From Mesorhizobium sp. B2-3-12 (GTDB lineage Bacteria; Pseudomonadota; Alphaproteobacteria; Rhizobiales; Rhizobiaceae), in contig NZ_VFVR01000011.1 in assembly GCF_006442205.1 (NCBI RefSeq), positions 60,662 to 124,661 of the forward strand: 64,000 nt of DNA, read 5' to 3'. Positions 16,136-25,265 of the stretch are shown here, in pieces; the stretch's first letter is position 1; every line of letters begins with the position of its first letter. A program made the translations under genes and the position numbers. The notes beneath the pieces are model-generated. The model was not told the origin of the DNA and did no database searches. It was given only the letters and a program-made list of their open reading frames with translations.

Positions 16136-17434
16136 ATGAAAATTCCCAAATCCCTGCTCGTCGATCCCGAGAAGAATTCGGTCTATGGCAGCTTTGCCGT
16201 TGCCGTCTCGATCTGGGCGTTCTCCTATTCGGTCATTTTCGGCCAGGTGCTGATCCTGGCTTATTATGTCGTCTGGCTTCCGCTCATCCTGGTCGACTAC
16301 CGGCGCTTCCTCAGGCAATTGTCCAGTGCCTGGCTGCCGCTGCTGTTCGCGGCCTATGTCTGCTTCTCCGTGTTCTGGTCGCAGGCGCCCGGCATCACCG
16401 CCAGGACGGCGATCCAGTACTGTTCCCATATCGCCTGCGCCTATGTCGCGGCGCGCGCCATCAGCGTGCGTACCCTGACGATAGGCGCCCTGGTCGGCAT
16501 ATTCTTCGTCCTGCTCTATTCGCTGAAGGTCGGCGCCTATTCCGAGGATGTGCTTGACGGCACCTATAATTTCGTCGGCGCCTTTGCCTCGAAGAACCAG
16601 ATCGGCTTCGTCGGCTCGCTCGGCATCTATTTCTCCGTCGTGTTCCTAGCATTTCTGCGGCGTGGTCGGCTGAGCTTCATGCTGACCGTGCCCGTCGTGC
16701 TGTTATCGGCCTATGTTCTGGTCGTTTCGCATTCCGCCACCTCGATGGCCTCGATACCGGCGGTTCTGGCGCTGGTGGCGCTGCTTGCGATGAGCAAGCT
16801 TTTGTCGCGGCGCTATCGCCGGGTGATCTTCCTGGTCGGCGCCGGCATGATCGTCGTTGTGGCCATCGTCGCCCTCAATCTGGGGCTCATGGACTTCGTG
16901 CTTGGCATCTTCGGCAAGGATTCGACGCTCACCGGGCGGACCTATCTGTGGGAGCAGGGCTGGAACGCCGCGATGCGGTCGCCGATTCTCGGCGTCGGCT
17001 ACGCCGCCTATTGGGTGCAGGGCTTCGCCGAGGCCGAGCGGCTGTGGAACGAATTCTACATCAGCACCCGCACCGGCTTCCATTTCCACAACACCTATGT
17101 CGAAGCCCTTGTCGAACTCGGCTTCACCGGGGCGGTGCTGATATCGCTGATCATGCTGCGCACGCTCTTCGGCCATATCGCGGCGGTGGTCTTCAAGACA
17201 TGGCAGGCCGAGTCGGTGGTTCTCATCGGCGTGATGGTGCTGCTGCTCATCCGCTCCTTCGTCGAGGTCGAGATCCTCAACCCCTACATCATGGGTTCCT
17301 TCCTGATGTATTTCAGCTTCTTCAAGCTGGCGCGGCTGCCGGTCACCCGCACGCGATGGTCCCCGTCTTTCGAGCCGGCGGATGCGAAGGGCACAGAGGC
17401 GGCCTGGCCTCACCGTACGGCGGCGGCCGAGTAA
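16136..17434 (+). CDS. exoQ: ExoQ-like O-antigen ligase/polymerase family membrane protein
   Basis: Polytopic membrane protein of 432 residues with about ten hydrophobic segments, and the Wzy/O-antigen-ligase loop and motif region KDSTLTGRTYLWEQGWNAAMRSPILGVGYAAYW split across residues 260-300. ExoQ is thought to polymerise succinoglycan repeat units into the high-molecular-weight form in the inner membrane. Its neighbours exoF, exoY and exoX match the Sinorhizobium order exoQ-F-Y-X, although here exoQ is convergent to exoF. A GCA-rich motif lies upstream. Confidence 0.8.
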   Translation: MKIPKSLLVDPEKNSVYGSFAVAVSIWAFSYSVIFGQVLILAYYVVWLPLILVDYRRFLRQLSSAWLPLLFAAYVCFSVFWSQAPGITARTAIQYCSHIACAYVAARAISVRTLTIGALVGIFFVLLYSLKVGAYSEDVLDGTYNFVGAFASKNQIGFVGSLGIYFSVVFLAFLRRGRLSFMLTVPVVLLSAYVLVVSHSATSMASIPAVLALVALLAMSKLLSRRYRRVIFLVGAGMIVVVAIVALNLGLMDFVLGIFGKDSTLTGRTYLWEQGWNAAMRSPILGVGYAAYWVQGFAEAERLWNEFYISTRTGFHFHNTYVEALVELGFTGAVLISLIMLRTLFGHIAAVVFKTWQAESVVLIGVMVLLLIRSFVEVEILNPYIMGSFLMYFSFFKLARLPVTRTRWSPSFEPADAKGTEAAWPHRTAAAE

Positions 17435-17450
17435 ATGCCGGCCGTCCGCT

Positions 17451-17494
17451 AAAGCAATTCCAGGAAATGTGTAGACCGGGTTTCCATCCGGAAC
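17451..17494. repeat. Degenerate rhizobial short palindromic repeat
   Basis: The stretch beginning AAGCAATTCCAGGAAATGTG and containing TTTCCATCCGGAA resembles a short repeat that I recognise from many Rhizobiales intergenic regions. It lies in the convergent exoQ/exoF gap. No coding function is apparent. Confidence 0.4.
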
Positions 17495-17539
17495 CGGGTC
17501 GACAGCTCTGGGTTTCGCGGCTTGCAATCCCACCAGCAA

Positions 17540-17569
17540 AAACTCCGCCGGGCAGGCCTGGCGGAGTTT
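17540..17569 (-). terminator. Terminator of the exoYF transcript
   Basis: AAACTCCGCC (17540-17549) and GGCGGAGTTT (17560-17569) form a perfect 10-bp stem with a 10-nt loop. On the minus strand it ends in GGCGGAGTTTTTG, a U-rich tail 54 bp after the exoF stop. It can also act for exoQ on the plus strand. Confidence 0.75.
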
Positions 17570-17622
17570 GAAGTCTTGCGTTCTGGATCGAAAGCGCCAG
17601 GTCGCGCCAGGATTTCCGCGCC

Positions 17623-18891
17623 CTACTGGCTGGCGAGCGGCGCCAGCTTGATCTTGATGACATCGCCAGGCAGCACCAGCGTGTCTTCCTTGGCTGCGAT
17701 TTCGCTGGTCTTGCCATCGACATTGCGAACCAGCGAATAGAGCAAGGTAGGCTGCTGGTCGTTGGTGATGGCGGCCGTCGTCGCGGGATCGCTGGCCTGG
17801 GCGATCAGGCCTTTCTGCATATTCGCCTTCAGCGCGGCCTCGTTCAGGTCGGCTTCGGTCTGCTGCCGGTCGGCGGCGAGGCTCGAGCTCAACGTGTTCT
17901 GGGCATCGATGGCGTCCTGCGTCGCCTTGCTGATCGCCTGCTTGGCGGTGAGGATGGCCGTCTCATAGTCCAGGATCTTGCCCTGCAGGTCGGTGACGGA
18001 CTGCTGCGAATCCAGCAGCCGCGCATTGGCGACCAGGCCCTTCTGCGCCAGCGGACCGATGCTGGCGAGCTGCTGTTGTGCCAGGTCGACCTGCTTCTGC
18101 TGGTTGACGATCTTCTTCTGCAGCGATTCGATTTCGGCCTGCAGCACACCCTTGAGATCGTCGAGCGCCTCGAGCTTCAGCTTCAGTGCCTTCTGGTCGG
18201 CGGTCAGGATCGTCATCTCGTCGGCGATGATGGCCGGCAGCCGTGGATCGCCCTCGACCTCTTGTGGCGCTTCAAAACTCGCCTTGCCGGCCAGATCGGC
18301 ATCGATACGGGCGCGTCTGACGATCAGCCGGACGCGTTGATCGTCGGAGATATCGAAATTGCCCTTGGCGGTCACCAGGTCCTTGCCGAGCTGGGGGCCG
18401 TAGTCGGTGTTGCGCCTGATGCCGCCTGCGACGCTGATCGCTTTCAGTACCGTCAGATCGGGCACAAAGGGAAACTGGCCGGGATTCTGCACTTCGCCCG
18501 AAATATAGAACGGCCGGAACTGCGCCATTTCGACGGAGGCTTCAGGCTTGTCCGACAAAGCAAGCTTGTGCTGCAACGCCTCGCCGATCGCCGTGGCGAC
18601 CTCCGCGGTGGTCTTGCCGGCCGCCGGCAATTCGCCGACGAAAGGCACCGACAGCGTGCCGGCCGGGCCGACCGTGTATTGGCCGTTGACCGACGACCAG
18701 TCGCGGAACGTGCTTTCGACGGTCTGCCATTCGGCGATGCGGATGGTGAGCTTGTCCTGGGAGCCCAGACGGTAATCGTCTGCCGAGGCGAACTGGGGAA
18801 AAGCGAGCGACATCGCAAGGCACGTGGCCACGAGCCGCGAGCGGCCGGAAAACGGGCCGCTGCCAAAGGCTTCGAACATGTCTATCTTCAA
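17623..18891 (-). CDS. exoF: ExoF-like outer-membrane polysaccharide export protein
   Basis: Protein of 422 residues. A hydrophobic signal segment near residues 18-38 (LVATCLAMSLAFPQFASA) precedes a poly-export domain (YRLGSQDKLTIRIAEW, GPAGTLSVPFVGELPAAGKT) and a SLBB-like segment (FYISGEVQNPGQFPFVPDL). A long coiled-coil C-terminal half rich in Gln, Lys and Glu follows. This layout and length match rhizobial ExoF, a periplasmic/outer-membrane component for exporting succinoglycan-type polymers. It lies downstream of exoY in one unit, 75 bp apart. Confidence 0.88.
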   Translation of the reverse strand: MKIDMFEAFGSGPFSGRSRLVATCLAMSLAFPQFASADDYRLGSQDKLTIRIAEWQTVESTFRDWSSVNGQYTVGPAGTLSVPFVGELPAAGKTTAEVATAIGEALQHKLALSDKPEASVEMAQFRPFYISGEVQNPGQFPFVPDLTVLKAISVAGGIRRNTDYGPQLGKDLVTAKGNFDISDDQRVRLIVRRARIDADLAGKASFEAPQEVEGDPRLPAIIADEMTILTADQKALKLKLEALDDLKGVLQAEIESLQKKIVNQQKQVDLAQQQLASIGPLAQKGLVANARLLDSQQSVTDLQGKILDYETAILTAKQAISKATQDAIDAQNTLSSSLAADRQQTEADLNEAALKANMQKGLIAQASDPATTAAITNDQQPTLLYSLVRNVDGKTSEIAAKEDTLVLPGDVIKIKLAPLASQ

Positions 18892-18966
18892 CTGAACGTT
18901 CCGATCCGTTTTAGCCCCATCGCCCGATGAGCTTGCCGCCGGATGTCTGCTTACACAGTCCGCCGA

Positions 18967-19644
18967 TCAGTAAGAGCCGCGGGACATCCAGACGGCCGGC
19001 ACGGTCCGGATGATGATACGAACGTCCTCGAACAACGACCAGTTCTCGACATAGTGGCGGTCGAACGCGACACGGCTGTCATAGGAGACGTCGTTGCGGC
19101 CGCTGACCTGCCACAGGCCGGTCAGGCCGGGCCGCGACTTCAGATAGTAGACCGCCGCGCTGCCGTAGATTTCCAGTTCGTCGCGAACCACCGGGCGAGG
19201 TCCCACCAGGCTCATGTCGCCCTGGAGGATGTTGATGATCTGCGGCAATTCATCGAGGCTGAGCTTGCGCAGGACCGCACCGACGCGGGTAACACGCGGG
19301 TCGTTCTTCAGCTTGCGGGTCGCTATCCATTCCGCATTGGCGTCTGGATTGGTCGCAAGATAGGCGGCCAGCACCTTGTCCCCGTCCGGAACCATGGTGC
19401 GGAATTTGAGGCAGGAGAACAGCCGTCCTCCACGCCCGATTCGCCGGTGCCCGTAGAAAATCGATCCGCCATCGGAGAATTTGACGAGCAGCGCTATCAT
19501 GATGAACAGCGGGCTGAGCGCGATCAGCCCGGCCAGCGACCCGGCGATGTCGAAACTCCGCTTGATGAGGCCGCCGATCGGCGGCGGAAAGTCGGTGTCA
19601 GCCTGCGAAAAGCCCGCCGTGGCCGACTTGGCAATATCCCTCAT
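18967..19644 (-). CDS. exoY: ExoY-like undecaprenyl-phosphate galactose phosphotransferase
   Basis: Bacterial sugar transferase of 225 residues that starts the repeat unit by moving sugar-1-phosphate to the lipid carrier. One membrane hairpin (FDIAGSLAGLIALSPLFIMIALL) precedes the catalytic domain. Family motifs are FYGHRRIGRGGRLFSCLKFRTM, LRKLSLDELPQIINIL and GDMSLVGPRPVV, then SRPGLTGLWQVSGRN. I chose the ATG at 19644 (MRDIAKSATAG) because upstream codons run into the promoter. A GCA-rich motif lies 52 bp upstream at 19696-19707. Confidence 0.92.
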   Translation of the reverse strand: MRDIAKSATAGFSQADTDFPPPIGGLIKRSFDIAGSLAGLIALSPLFIMIALLVKFSDGGSIFYGHRRIGRGGRLFSCLKFRTMVPDGDKVLAAYLATNPDANAEWIATRKLKNDPRVTRVGAVLRKLSLDELPQIINILQGDMSLVGPRPVVRDELEIYGSAAVYYLKSRPGLTGLWQVSGRNDVSYDSRVAFDRHYVENWSLFEDVRIIIRTVPAVWMSRGSY

Positions 19645-19695
19645 ACGGAAACTCCATGCGGTGAACGAATGGTTGACCGCACGATACCAAAAAAA

Positions 19696-19707
19696 TGCTG
19701 CAGCGCA
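19696..19707 (-). promoter_or_regulatory. GCA-rich motif upstream of exoY
   Basis: Reads TGCGCTGCAGCA on the minus strand, a full match to TGCRNYGCASMA. The surrounding 14 bases ATGCTGCAGCGCAA recur exactly at 26403-26416 upstream of the lasso precursor. The rest of the 598-bp exoY-exoX gap is AT-rich and holds no coding sequence that I can support. Confidence 0.5.
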
Positions 19708-20004
19708 ACACACAATTTCCCATCGAATTGAAATAGTCGCGTCATGAATTGACTAAATAATAAGCTCGGTCTGCACAAATTTCGAAATCTTTAGCACATT
19801 TGTGACAATAATTGGGCAAGGGCAAAAAAATCGAGACCTTTTTGAGGCGTTTCCTAGGCGGCGCGTTCTAGGCTCCTGTGGTTGGGGCTATAGGGTGCTT
19901 TAGCTAGATGCCATACTCGAAACTATTCAGCTAAAATACTACCTAATATTAAAGATTGTACTCACGGTCTCTGACGGCTGCAGGTTGAGTGGAGTGCGGT
20001 CGCG

Positions 20005-20016
20005 TGCGTTGCAGCA
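20005..20016 (+). promoter_or_regulatory. GCA-rich motif upstream of exoX
   Basis: TGCGTTGCAGCA, a full match to the same pattern, in the exoY-exoX intergenic region 226 bp before the exoX start. Confidence 0.4.
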
Positions 20017-20103
20017 TGGCAGAGTCGAACGCGTAAGCTCAATCAAAAATATGTGCGGTTGCCCTTGCCGCCTTCTGCTCGCCTTAATAGAATTGCAAAT
20101 TAT

Positions 20104-20125
20104 ACCTGTCACGGTGGCGACAGGT
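20104..20125. repeat. Inverted repeat upstream of exoX
   Basis: ACCTGTC (20104-20110) and GACAGGT (20119-20125), a perfect 7-bp inverted repeat with an 8-bp spacer. It could be an operator or a leader hairpin for exoX. Confidence 0.35.
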
Positions 20126-20242
20126 TGAAAGGCCGGAAGCAACCGGTCGAGAGCGGGTGGTTAACAAGCCCGCATCACAAGGGACGGCGCTCGGGTGGGG
20201 CTATCGTTGGATATACCCGAGCCGGTTTATGGGCTGTTGGGT

Positions 20243-20518
20243 ATGTCGCTTCCAAAATTCATCGTTGGGATGCTTTTCGCGCTCGCGATCGTCGTCGCGT
20301 GGTCCTGGCTGGGTGGGGCTTCGCTTGGCACGACGCTGTTGCGCGTCGTCATCTGCGCCGTGGTCATCCAGGCCGGCTACTTCGCGGTTGTCTACGCCAT
20401 GATTGCCAGGAGCGAGCCGACGCCGGCCGACAGGCTGCGCGAAGCCGAGAGAAAGCAGAACGCCCCCGAAGTGTCCGAGGGCGAGAAGCTGGGCAGCGCT
20501 CGCCGTAGCTTGCATTAA
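20243..20518 (+). CDS. exoX: ExoX-like small membrane repressor of exopolysaccharide synthesis
   Basis: Small protein of 91 residues beginning MSLPKFIVGML. Two hydrophobic segments (residues 5-20 and about 27-50, including LLRVVICAVVIQAGYF) precede a charged cytoplasmic tail. This pattern (LPKF..G, TLLR..IC..IQ.GYF) is that of rhizobial ExoX/PsiA-type proteins, which lower EPS output by acting on ExoY. It is divergent from exoY, as in Sinorhizobium. An upstream in-frame ATG at 20195 would add 16 residues. It converges on the lasso exporter gene with only 16 bp between. Confidence 0.75.
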   Translation: MSLPKFIVGMLFALAIVVAWSWLGGASLGTTLLRVVICAVVIQAGYFAVVYAMIARSEPTPADRLREAERKQNAPEVSEGEKLGSARRSLH

Positions 20519-20534
20519 GCCCAAGGGGCCGCCC

Positions 20535-22376
20535 TCAGGCCACATCGGCGGGCTCGGCCTCCGACTGTTCTCCCGACAGCATCCTGGACAACCGGCTCCC
20601 CGGCTTCGCCTTGAGGCGCTGATACTGCCCGACCTCCACGACGCGGCCGTCCTCCATCGCCACCACCCAGTCGGCGAAAGCGATCATCGATGGCCGGTGC
20701 GCGATGGTCAGGATCGTCATTGCGCCGCGCAGGCCATCGATGGACCTGGCGATCAGCGACTGGTTCTGCCAGTCGAGCGCGCTGGTGGCCTCGTCCAGGA
20801 TGAGCAGCGAGGGTTTGCGCAGCAGCGCGCGCGCCAGCGCGATGCGCTGCCGCTCGCCGCCGGACAGCCGCACGCCGCGGTCGCCGACCACCGTCTGCAG
20901 CCGCAGATCCAGCCGTTCGACGAACTCGCCGGCATGGGCGGCACGCAACGCGATCCACAACTCCTCGTCGCTGGCCTGGGGCGCGGCAAGACGCAGGTTC
21001 GCCGCGATCGTGTCATGCAGCAGGAACACATCCTGCGGCACATAGGCCACTTGATCGCGCCAGCGCCGGCGATTGCCGGCATCGATCTCGACGCCATCGA
21101 CGAGGATCTTGCCGGCGGTCGGCTCGAGCAGGCCGAGCAGCATGTCGGCGATTGTGCTCTTGCCTGATCCGGACGGGCCGATCAGCGCCGTGACCTTGCC
21201 GGCCGGAAGGCCGAAGGTGATATCGCTCACCACCGGTTTGCCGGCATCGTCGTAGGTGAAGGAGACGTCGCGAATGTTCAGCCCCGTATCGAGGGCCAAC
21301 TTGCGCGTGTCCCCCAACCCGGCATGGCCTGGCTCCCGCTCGGCGTCGAAACGGGCCTGCAGGCCACGCATTGCCGTATAGGCGGGCAGGTTGATCAGCA
21401 CCTGCTGTGCCTGCGTCTGCATGTCCATGAAGCGCGGCGCGATGCGCATGAAGACCAGCAGCAGCACGACGATCTCGGCCAGCGACAGATTGAAGCGGAC
21501 CAGCGCCACATAGATGAAGACGCTCAAGCCCATCACGCTCGCCACCTGGAACACGGCCGTGCCGATCGAGGAGTTGCGGACATAGGCGATGTTGTCGGCC
21601 TTCATTCTTTCGAGCGTTGTCTGCAACTGCGCGAAATAGCTGGCCTCGACGTTCAGGCTCTTGGCCACCTTGATACCGCCGAGAAATTCCGAGACCGTCC
21701 GGTACTGGTCCTGGCGATTGCTTGTCAGGACACGGCCAAAAGCGGTGGCCCGTGCGCGAAACGGCTGCAGCGCGACAAACATCAGCATGCCGATGACCAC
21801 CGCGAACACCGTCATCACGGGTGAGATGAACATGGAAATGATGAGATAGCCCGCCAGCAGCACGGCGATCTGCACCAGCATCAGCAGCGAGAAGGCCGCC
21901 CCCTGGACGCGGTCGATGTCGCCGGTCAGGGCATGGTCCAGGTCGGAACCGCGCATGCGCGTGAACACCCCCCAACGCGCCTTGCCGATGCTTTCGAACA
22001 GGTTCATGCGCAAGCGGTTGATGAAATCGAAGAGCAGCCTCGCCATGTAGACCGACTTGAAGCGGTTGAAGGCTGCCTGAACGGCAACAAGCCCGACCAG
22101 CGCACAAAGCACCGTGGTCAGCTGCAGCGTTCCTCCGGGCACCAGCCAGCGCACGAAATCGATGTTCGGCAGCCTGACCGCGAAATCCTGGTCGGCGCGG
22201 CCGACCAGATGCAGCAGCGGCACCAGCAGCAGGATGGAAATGCCTTCCGTCAGGCTGCCGAGGATCAGGAACAGCAGCGCCGTCCAGGTTCGCCGCCCGC
22301 CGATCTGAGCAATGACGGCGCCGAACGCCGCGACGTCGCGAAACAGCGACAGGCTGAAGACCGATGACCTAGGCAT
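20535..22376 (-). CDS. Lasso peptide ABC exporter (D protein)
   Basis: Half-transporter of 613 residues with fused membrane and ATPase domains. About six spans fill residues 20-310. The ATPase has Walker A GPSGSGKST (about 398-406), signature LSGGERQRIALARAL and Walker B LLILDEATSALD. In lasso-peptide clusters the D protein exports the mature peptide and gives immunity. The gene overlaps the end of the kinase gene and is the last of a tightly overlapping minus-strand operon A-B1-B2-C-kinase-D. In isolation it could also pass as an MsbA-like exporter; the context decides. Confidence 0.88.
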   Translation of the reverse strand: MPRSSVFSLSLFRDVAAFGAVIAQIGGRRTWTALLFLILGSLTEGISILLLVPLLHLVGRADQDFAVRLPNIDFVRWLVPGGTLQLTTVLCALVGLVAVQAAFNRFKSVYMARLLFDFINRLRMNLFESIGKARWGVFTRMRGSDLDHALTGDIDRVQGAAFSLLMLVQIAVLLAGYLIISMFISPVMTVFAVVIGMLMFVALQPFRARATAFGRVLTSNRQDQYRTVSEFLGGIKVAKSLNVEASYFAQLQTTLERMKADNIAYVRNSSIGTAVFQVASVMGLSVFIYVALVRFNLSLAEIVVLLLVFMRIAPRFMDMQTQAQQVLINLPAYTAMRGLQARFDAEREPGHAGLGDTRKLALDTGLNIRDVSFTYDDAGKPVVSDITFGLPAGKVTALIGPSGSGKSTIADMLLGLLEPTAGKILVDGVEIDAGNRRRWRDQVAYVPQDVFLLHDTIAANLRLAAPQASDEELWIALRAAHAGEFVERLDLRLQTVVGDRGVRLSGGERQRIALARALLRKPSLLILDEATSALDWQNQSLIARSIDGLRGAMTILTIAHRPSMIAFADWVVAMEDGRVVEVGQYQRLKAKPGSRLSRMLSGEQSEAEPADVA

Positions 22377-23346
22377 CTCCAGCCAGTTCCTTTTCGATCA
22401 GCGCCACAGCCTCGCCGATCCTGTCGATGCCGGTCGGAACGTCCAGCCGGCACACGCCGACATGGTTAGCGATTGCTGAACAGTGGCGAAGATGCACCGC
22501 CGCGAAATCGCCGGAGAGCGCCGCCCGGCCGAAACGCGTCACGTAGGAGAATCTGATGATGGCCGGCAAGGCCGCGATGTGAGGCAGGGGAGTAATCCCG
22601 GCGCTTTGGCCGCGCTCGAGAATATAAATCCTGGCCGCCGGCACTCTGTTGTCGGAGAAGGCGCCGTGCAGGCGATGTTGCATCTTCTCGATCGCCGGAT
22701 GCACTTGCGGCCGCACCTGCGCCTGATCGAGCGGAATCGCCGCCGCGGCATCGGCGGCAAGCTTGATCTGCGGAAAACCCGGAACGATCATCGGCTGGCT
22801 CGGCTCCGCCAGATCGAGCGCCACGACGTCGTCGGTAAGCAGATCATGTCCGGCCCGGATCAGCGCGCTTGCCGTCGTCGACTTGCCGGCGCCCTTGTCG
22901 CCCATGAAGATGGCGCCCTTGCCGGCCACCGCAATGGCGCTGGCATGCAGAACCAGCAGGCCGCGCTGGTGCAGGAGCAGCGCCAGCACCGGCCCCAGCA
23001 ACGGGAAGGCAAGCAGGGCGTCGTCGACGCCCGGCGCGGGCTCGACATCGATGCGTCTGGCATCGCTGATCAGGAAGGCGCCGACGGCCTCCCAGGCCAG
23101 ATATTGCCGATTGGGTTCGAAGCGGAAGATAGTCGCGGCATCGGGCGCCTGCTTCGGCATGTCGATAGTGCCGAGGGCAATCAGGATATCCGTCGCCGCC
23201 GGCTCCGCGGGCTCCAGCTCAGGCAATGATACGTCGGACGCAATGGTCAGGCCGTAGGCGCGGTAATAGCGTCGTTGTCCCGCGATCCTGCCGTGCCGGG
23301 AAAGATGATCGAGATCGCCGGCGAACGGCTCATGGCGAGACATCAT
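22369..23346 (-). CDS. Lasso peptide kinase (HPr-kinase-like)
   Basis: Protein of 325 residues distantly related to HPr kinase. The nucleotide-binding P-loop reads FMGDKGAGKSTTASAL (about 145-160), followed by the acidic LTDDVVALD segment typical of HprK-like folds. Homologues in paeninodin-type clusters phosphorylate the C-terminal Ser of the precursor. The precursor here (26196-26348) does end in Ser, which supports that role. The start is a double ATG overlapping the stop of the cyclase gene. Confidence 0.85.
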   Translation of the reverse strand: MMSRHEPFAGDLDHLSRHGRIAGQRRYYRAYGLTIASDVSLPELEPAEPAATDILIALGTIDMPKQAPDAATIFRFEPNRQYLAWEAVGAFLISDARRIDVEPAPGVDDALLAFPLLGPVLALLLHQRGLLVLHASAIAVAGKGAIFMGDKGAGKSTTASALIRAGHDLLTDDVVALDLAEPSQPMIVPGFPQIKLAADAAAAIPLDQAQVRPQVHPAIEKMQHRLHGAFSDNRVPAARIYILERGQSAGITPLPHIAALPAIIRFSYVTRFGRAALSGDFAAVHLRHCSAIANHVGVCRLDVPTGIDRIGEAVALIEKELAGDA

Positions 23347-25265
23347 GCGGGGCTCCCGCCATGCTGGACCTGCCGCAGCCACAGCGACAGGGACACCGAG
23401 CGCCAGACATACTGGACATCGAGCGGCGCCGCCTGCTCCGGCTGGCGCAGCAGCCGTGCATAGGCTGCGCTCACCTGAGGCAGGTTGACATAGGGCGCGA
23501 TGCGGCCGGTGTCCGAAACGAGAAGCTGTTCCAGGAGGTCGCGATGATTGCGCACCATGCCGTTGACCAGGTTCGCGGTGAAATCGATCTTGTCGCGCCG
23601 CCACTGGACCGCCGCCGGCAGGATGCCCTCCATGGCCCGGCGCAGCACATAGCGGCCAAAGCCGTGACTGAGCTTCTCCTCGCCCGGCAGCCCCAGGCAG
23701 AATTCGACCAGCGGCTTGTCCCAGAACGGATAACGCGGCTCGACGCCGAAATTGGCGGCGGCCTTGTCCAGAACCTCGAAGGAGTGCGGGACATAGCCGT
23801 TGGACAGGATCCAGCGATGGCTGAGCGCGTCGCTGGCCTGGACGCCGGGTGGCATATAGCCAGCCCGGTGGAACCGGTCGATGAGCTCGGTTCGCCTGGC
23901 AAGGTCCGGATTGATCAGGTCGCGCCAGCTCCGGCCACGCCGCGTTTGGGCAGGTTTGCGTATTCTGTTGAGGGCCCGGTTCCCCAACTGCCTCAGCTTG
24001 GCGATGCGCCAGGCGGGCCCGTAAATAGTGAGGAACTGGAAATAGAGGCCGAGCGTGCTGTCGCCATAGGTGTTGGAGGCGCTGCGGACCTCGCGCCACA
24101 GATCCAGCCATCTGCCGCCATTGGCAAGCTCGTGCAGATGGCCATGCCCCTGCGAGACGACCTCGTCGCCGCCGTGGCCGTCGAGGAGCACCTTGATGCC
24201 CTTGGCGCCCGCCGTCCGGTAGATACCGCGGGTCAGCGTCAGGCCCGGCGCCAGGAAGGTGCCTTCCTGCTCCTCCAGCACACGGTCGAATTCAGCGAAA
24301 GGCGCATAATTGCCGACAGGGATCAGCGTCGGGTCGGTGTTCCGCTGATCGAGCACGGCATCGATGAAGAAGCGCTCGTCCATCGACGAACCCTTCTCGA
24401 AAATCAACGAAAAGGTCGGCAGTTTCGGTTTCCGCTCGGCGGCGTTCCGCAGGCCGGCCACGCACGCGATCGAGGAAGAATCGAGGCCTCCGCTCAGCAT
24501 CGCGCCGACCGACGGACTTCCACGCATGCGATTGCGGACCGATTGCGAGAACAGATGGGCGAATTCCTCCGCGGCATCGGACCGCGACGCTCGCTGCGAT
24601 GGCTCGATCTGCCAGTATCGGCGCAGCACCACGCGTTGCGCGGTGACGGTGAGGCTGTGACGCGCTGGCAGAGCGAAGACGTCGCTATAGGGCGTGGATT
24701 GCGGGTCGTCGGGCAGCCCGGCCAGGAATCCCGAAATCCGGTGTTCGCTGATGCGCGCGCCGACCCCCTCGGCGCCGAGGATCGGGCCGATCTCGGAAGC
24801 AAAGGTAAAGCGCTGCTCGGCCGCGTGGTAGTAGAACGGCTTGACCCCGAAATGGTCTCGCGCGCAGAACAAAAGCCGCCGCTCCCCATCCCAGATGGCA
24901 AAAGCGAAATCGCCTTGCAGATGCATGGGGCAGTCTTCACCCCAGCGCAGATAGGCCCGCATCAGCAATGTCGCATCGGCGACTGAGCTGTCCCTGATGC
25001 CGAGCCTGGCGAGCAGTTCGTCGCGGTTGTCGAGCCGGCAGTCGGCGGTGATGGCGAGCTTGCCGCCAGCCATGGTCAGCGGCCCGGGGCCGGCTCCCTC
25101 GGTCGTGTTGAGCCAGGCGTGGCCAAGCGCGATGCCGCTGTCCAGCCACCATGAGCTTCCGTCGGGGCCGCGATGGCGCATGCGCGCCAGCATCTGTTGG
25201 ATGCCGCTCGCCGCTTCAGCCGGCGCGGGGCCCTCTCGCAGCAGGATTCCGGCCACGCCACTCAT
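23343..25265 (-). CDS. Lasso cyclase (C protein), asparagine-synthetase-like
   Basis: Protein of 640 residues of the asparagine synthetase B fold. In lasso clusters it adenylates the ring Asp/Glu and closes the bond with the core's N-terminal Gly. The synthetase PP-loop SGGLDSSS lies near residues 256-263, and the ATP-site region LLDGHGGDEVVS near 355-366. The N-terminal glutaminase-like domain begins MSGVAGILL. The catalytic Cys expected at position 2 of a true AsnB is Ser here, so ammonia release from Gln is unlikely. Starts and stops overlap B2 and the kinase by four bases each. Confidence 0.88.
   Translation of the reverse strand: MSGVAGILLREGPAPAEAASGIQQMLARMRHRGPDGSSWWLDSGIALGHAWLNTTEGAGPGPLTMAGGKLAITADCRLDNRDELLARLGIRDSSVADATLLMRAYLRWGEDCPMHLQGDFAFAIWDGERRLLFCARDHFGVKPFYYHAAEQRFTFASEIGPILGAEGVGARISEHRISGFLAGLPDDPQSTPYSDVFALPARHSLTVTAQRVVLRRYWQIEPSQRASRSDAAEEFAHLFSQSVRNRMRGSPSVGAMLSGGLDSSSIACVAGLRNAAERKPKLPTFSLIFEKGSSMDERFFIDAVLDQRNTDPTLIPVGNYAPFAEFDRVLEEQEGTFLAPGLTLTRGIYRTAGAKGIKVLLDGHGGDEVVSQGHGHLHELANGGRWLDLWREVRSASNTYGDSTLGLYFQFLTIYGPAWRIAKLRQLGNRALNRIRKPAQTRRGRSWRDLINPDLARRTELIDRFHRAGYMPPGVQASDALSHRWILSNGYVPHSFEVLDKAAANFGVEPRYPFWDKPLVEFCLGLPGEEKLSHGFGRYVLRRAMEGILPAAVQWRRDKIDFTANLVNGMVRNHRDLLEQLLVSDTGRIAPYVNLPQVSAAYARLLRQPEQAAPLDVQYVWRSVSLSLWLRQVQHGGSPA

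Noticed and set aside
20535..22376. Polysaccharide or lipid A exporter of the exo cluster
   Set aside because: It overlaps the lasso kinase gene and is co-oriented with the lasso operon, not with the exo genes.
23343..25265. Ordinary asparagine synthetase
   Set aside because: Cys2 is missing, and the gene overlaps lasso B2 and kinase genes.
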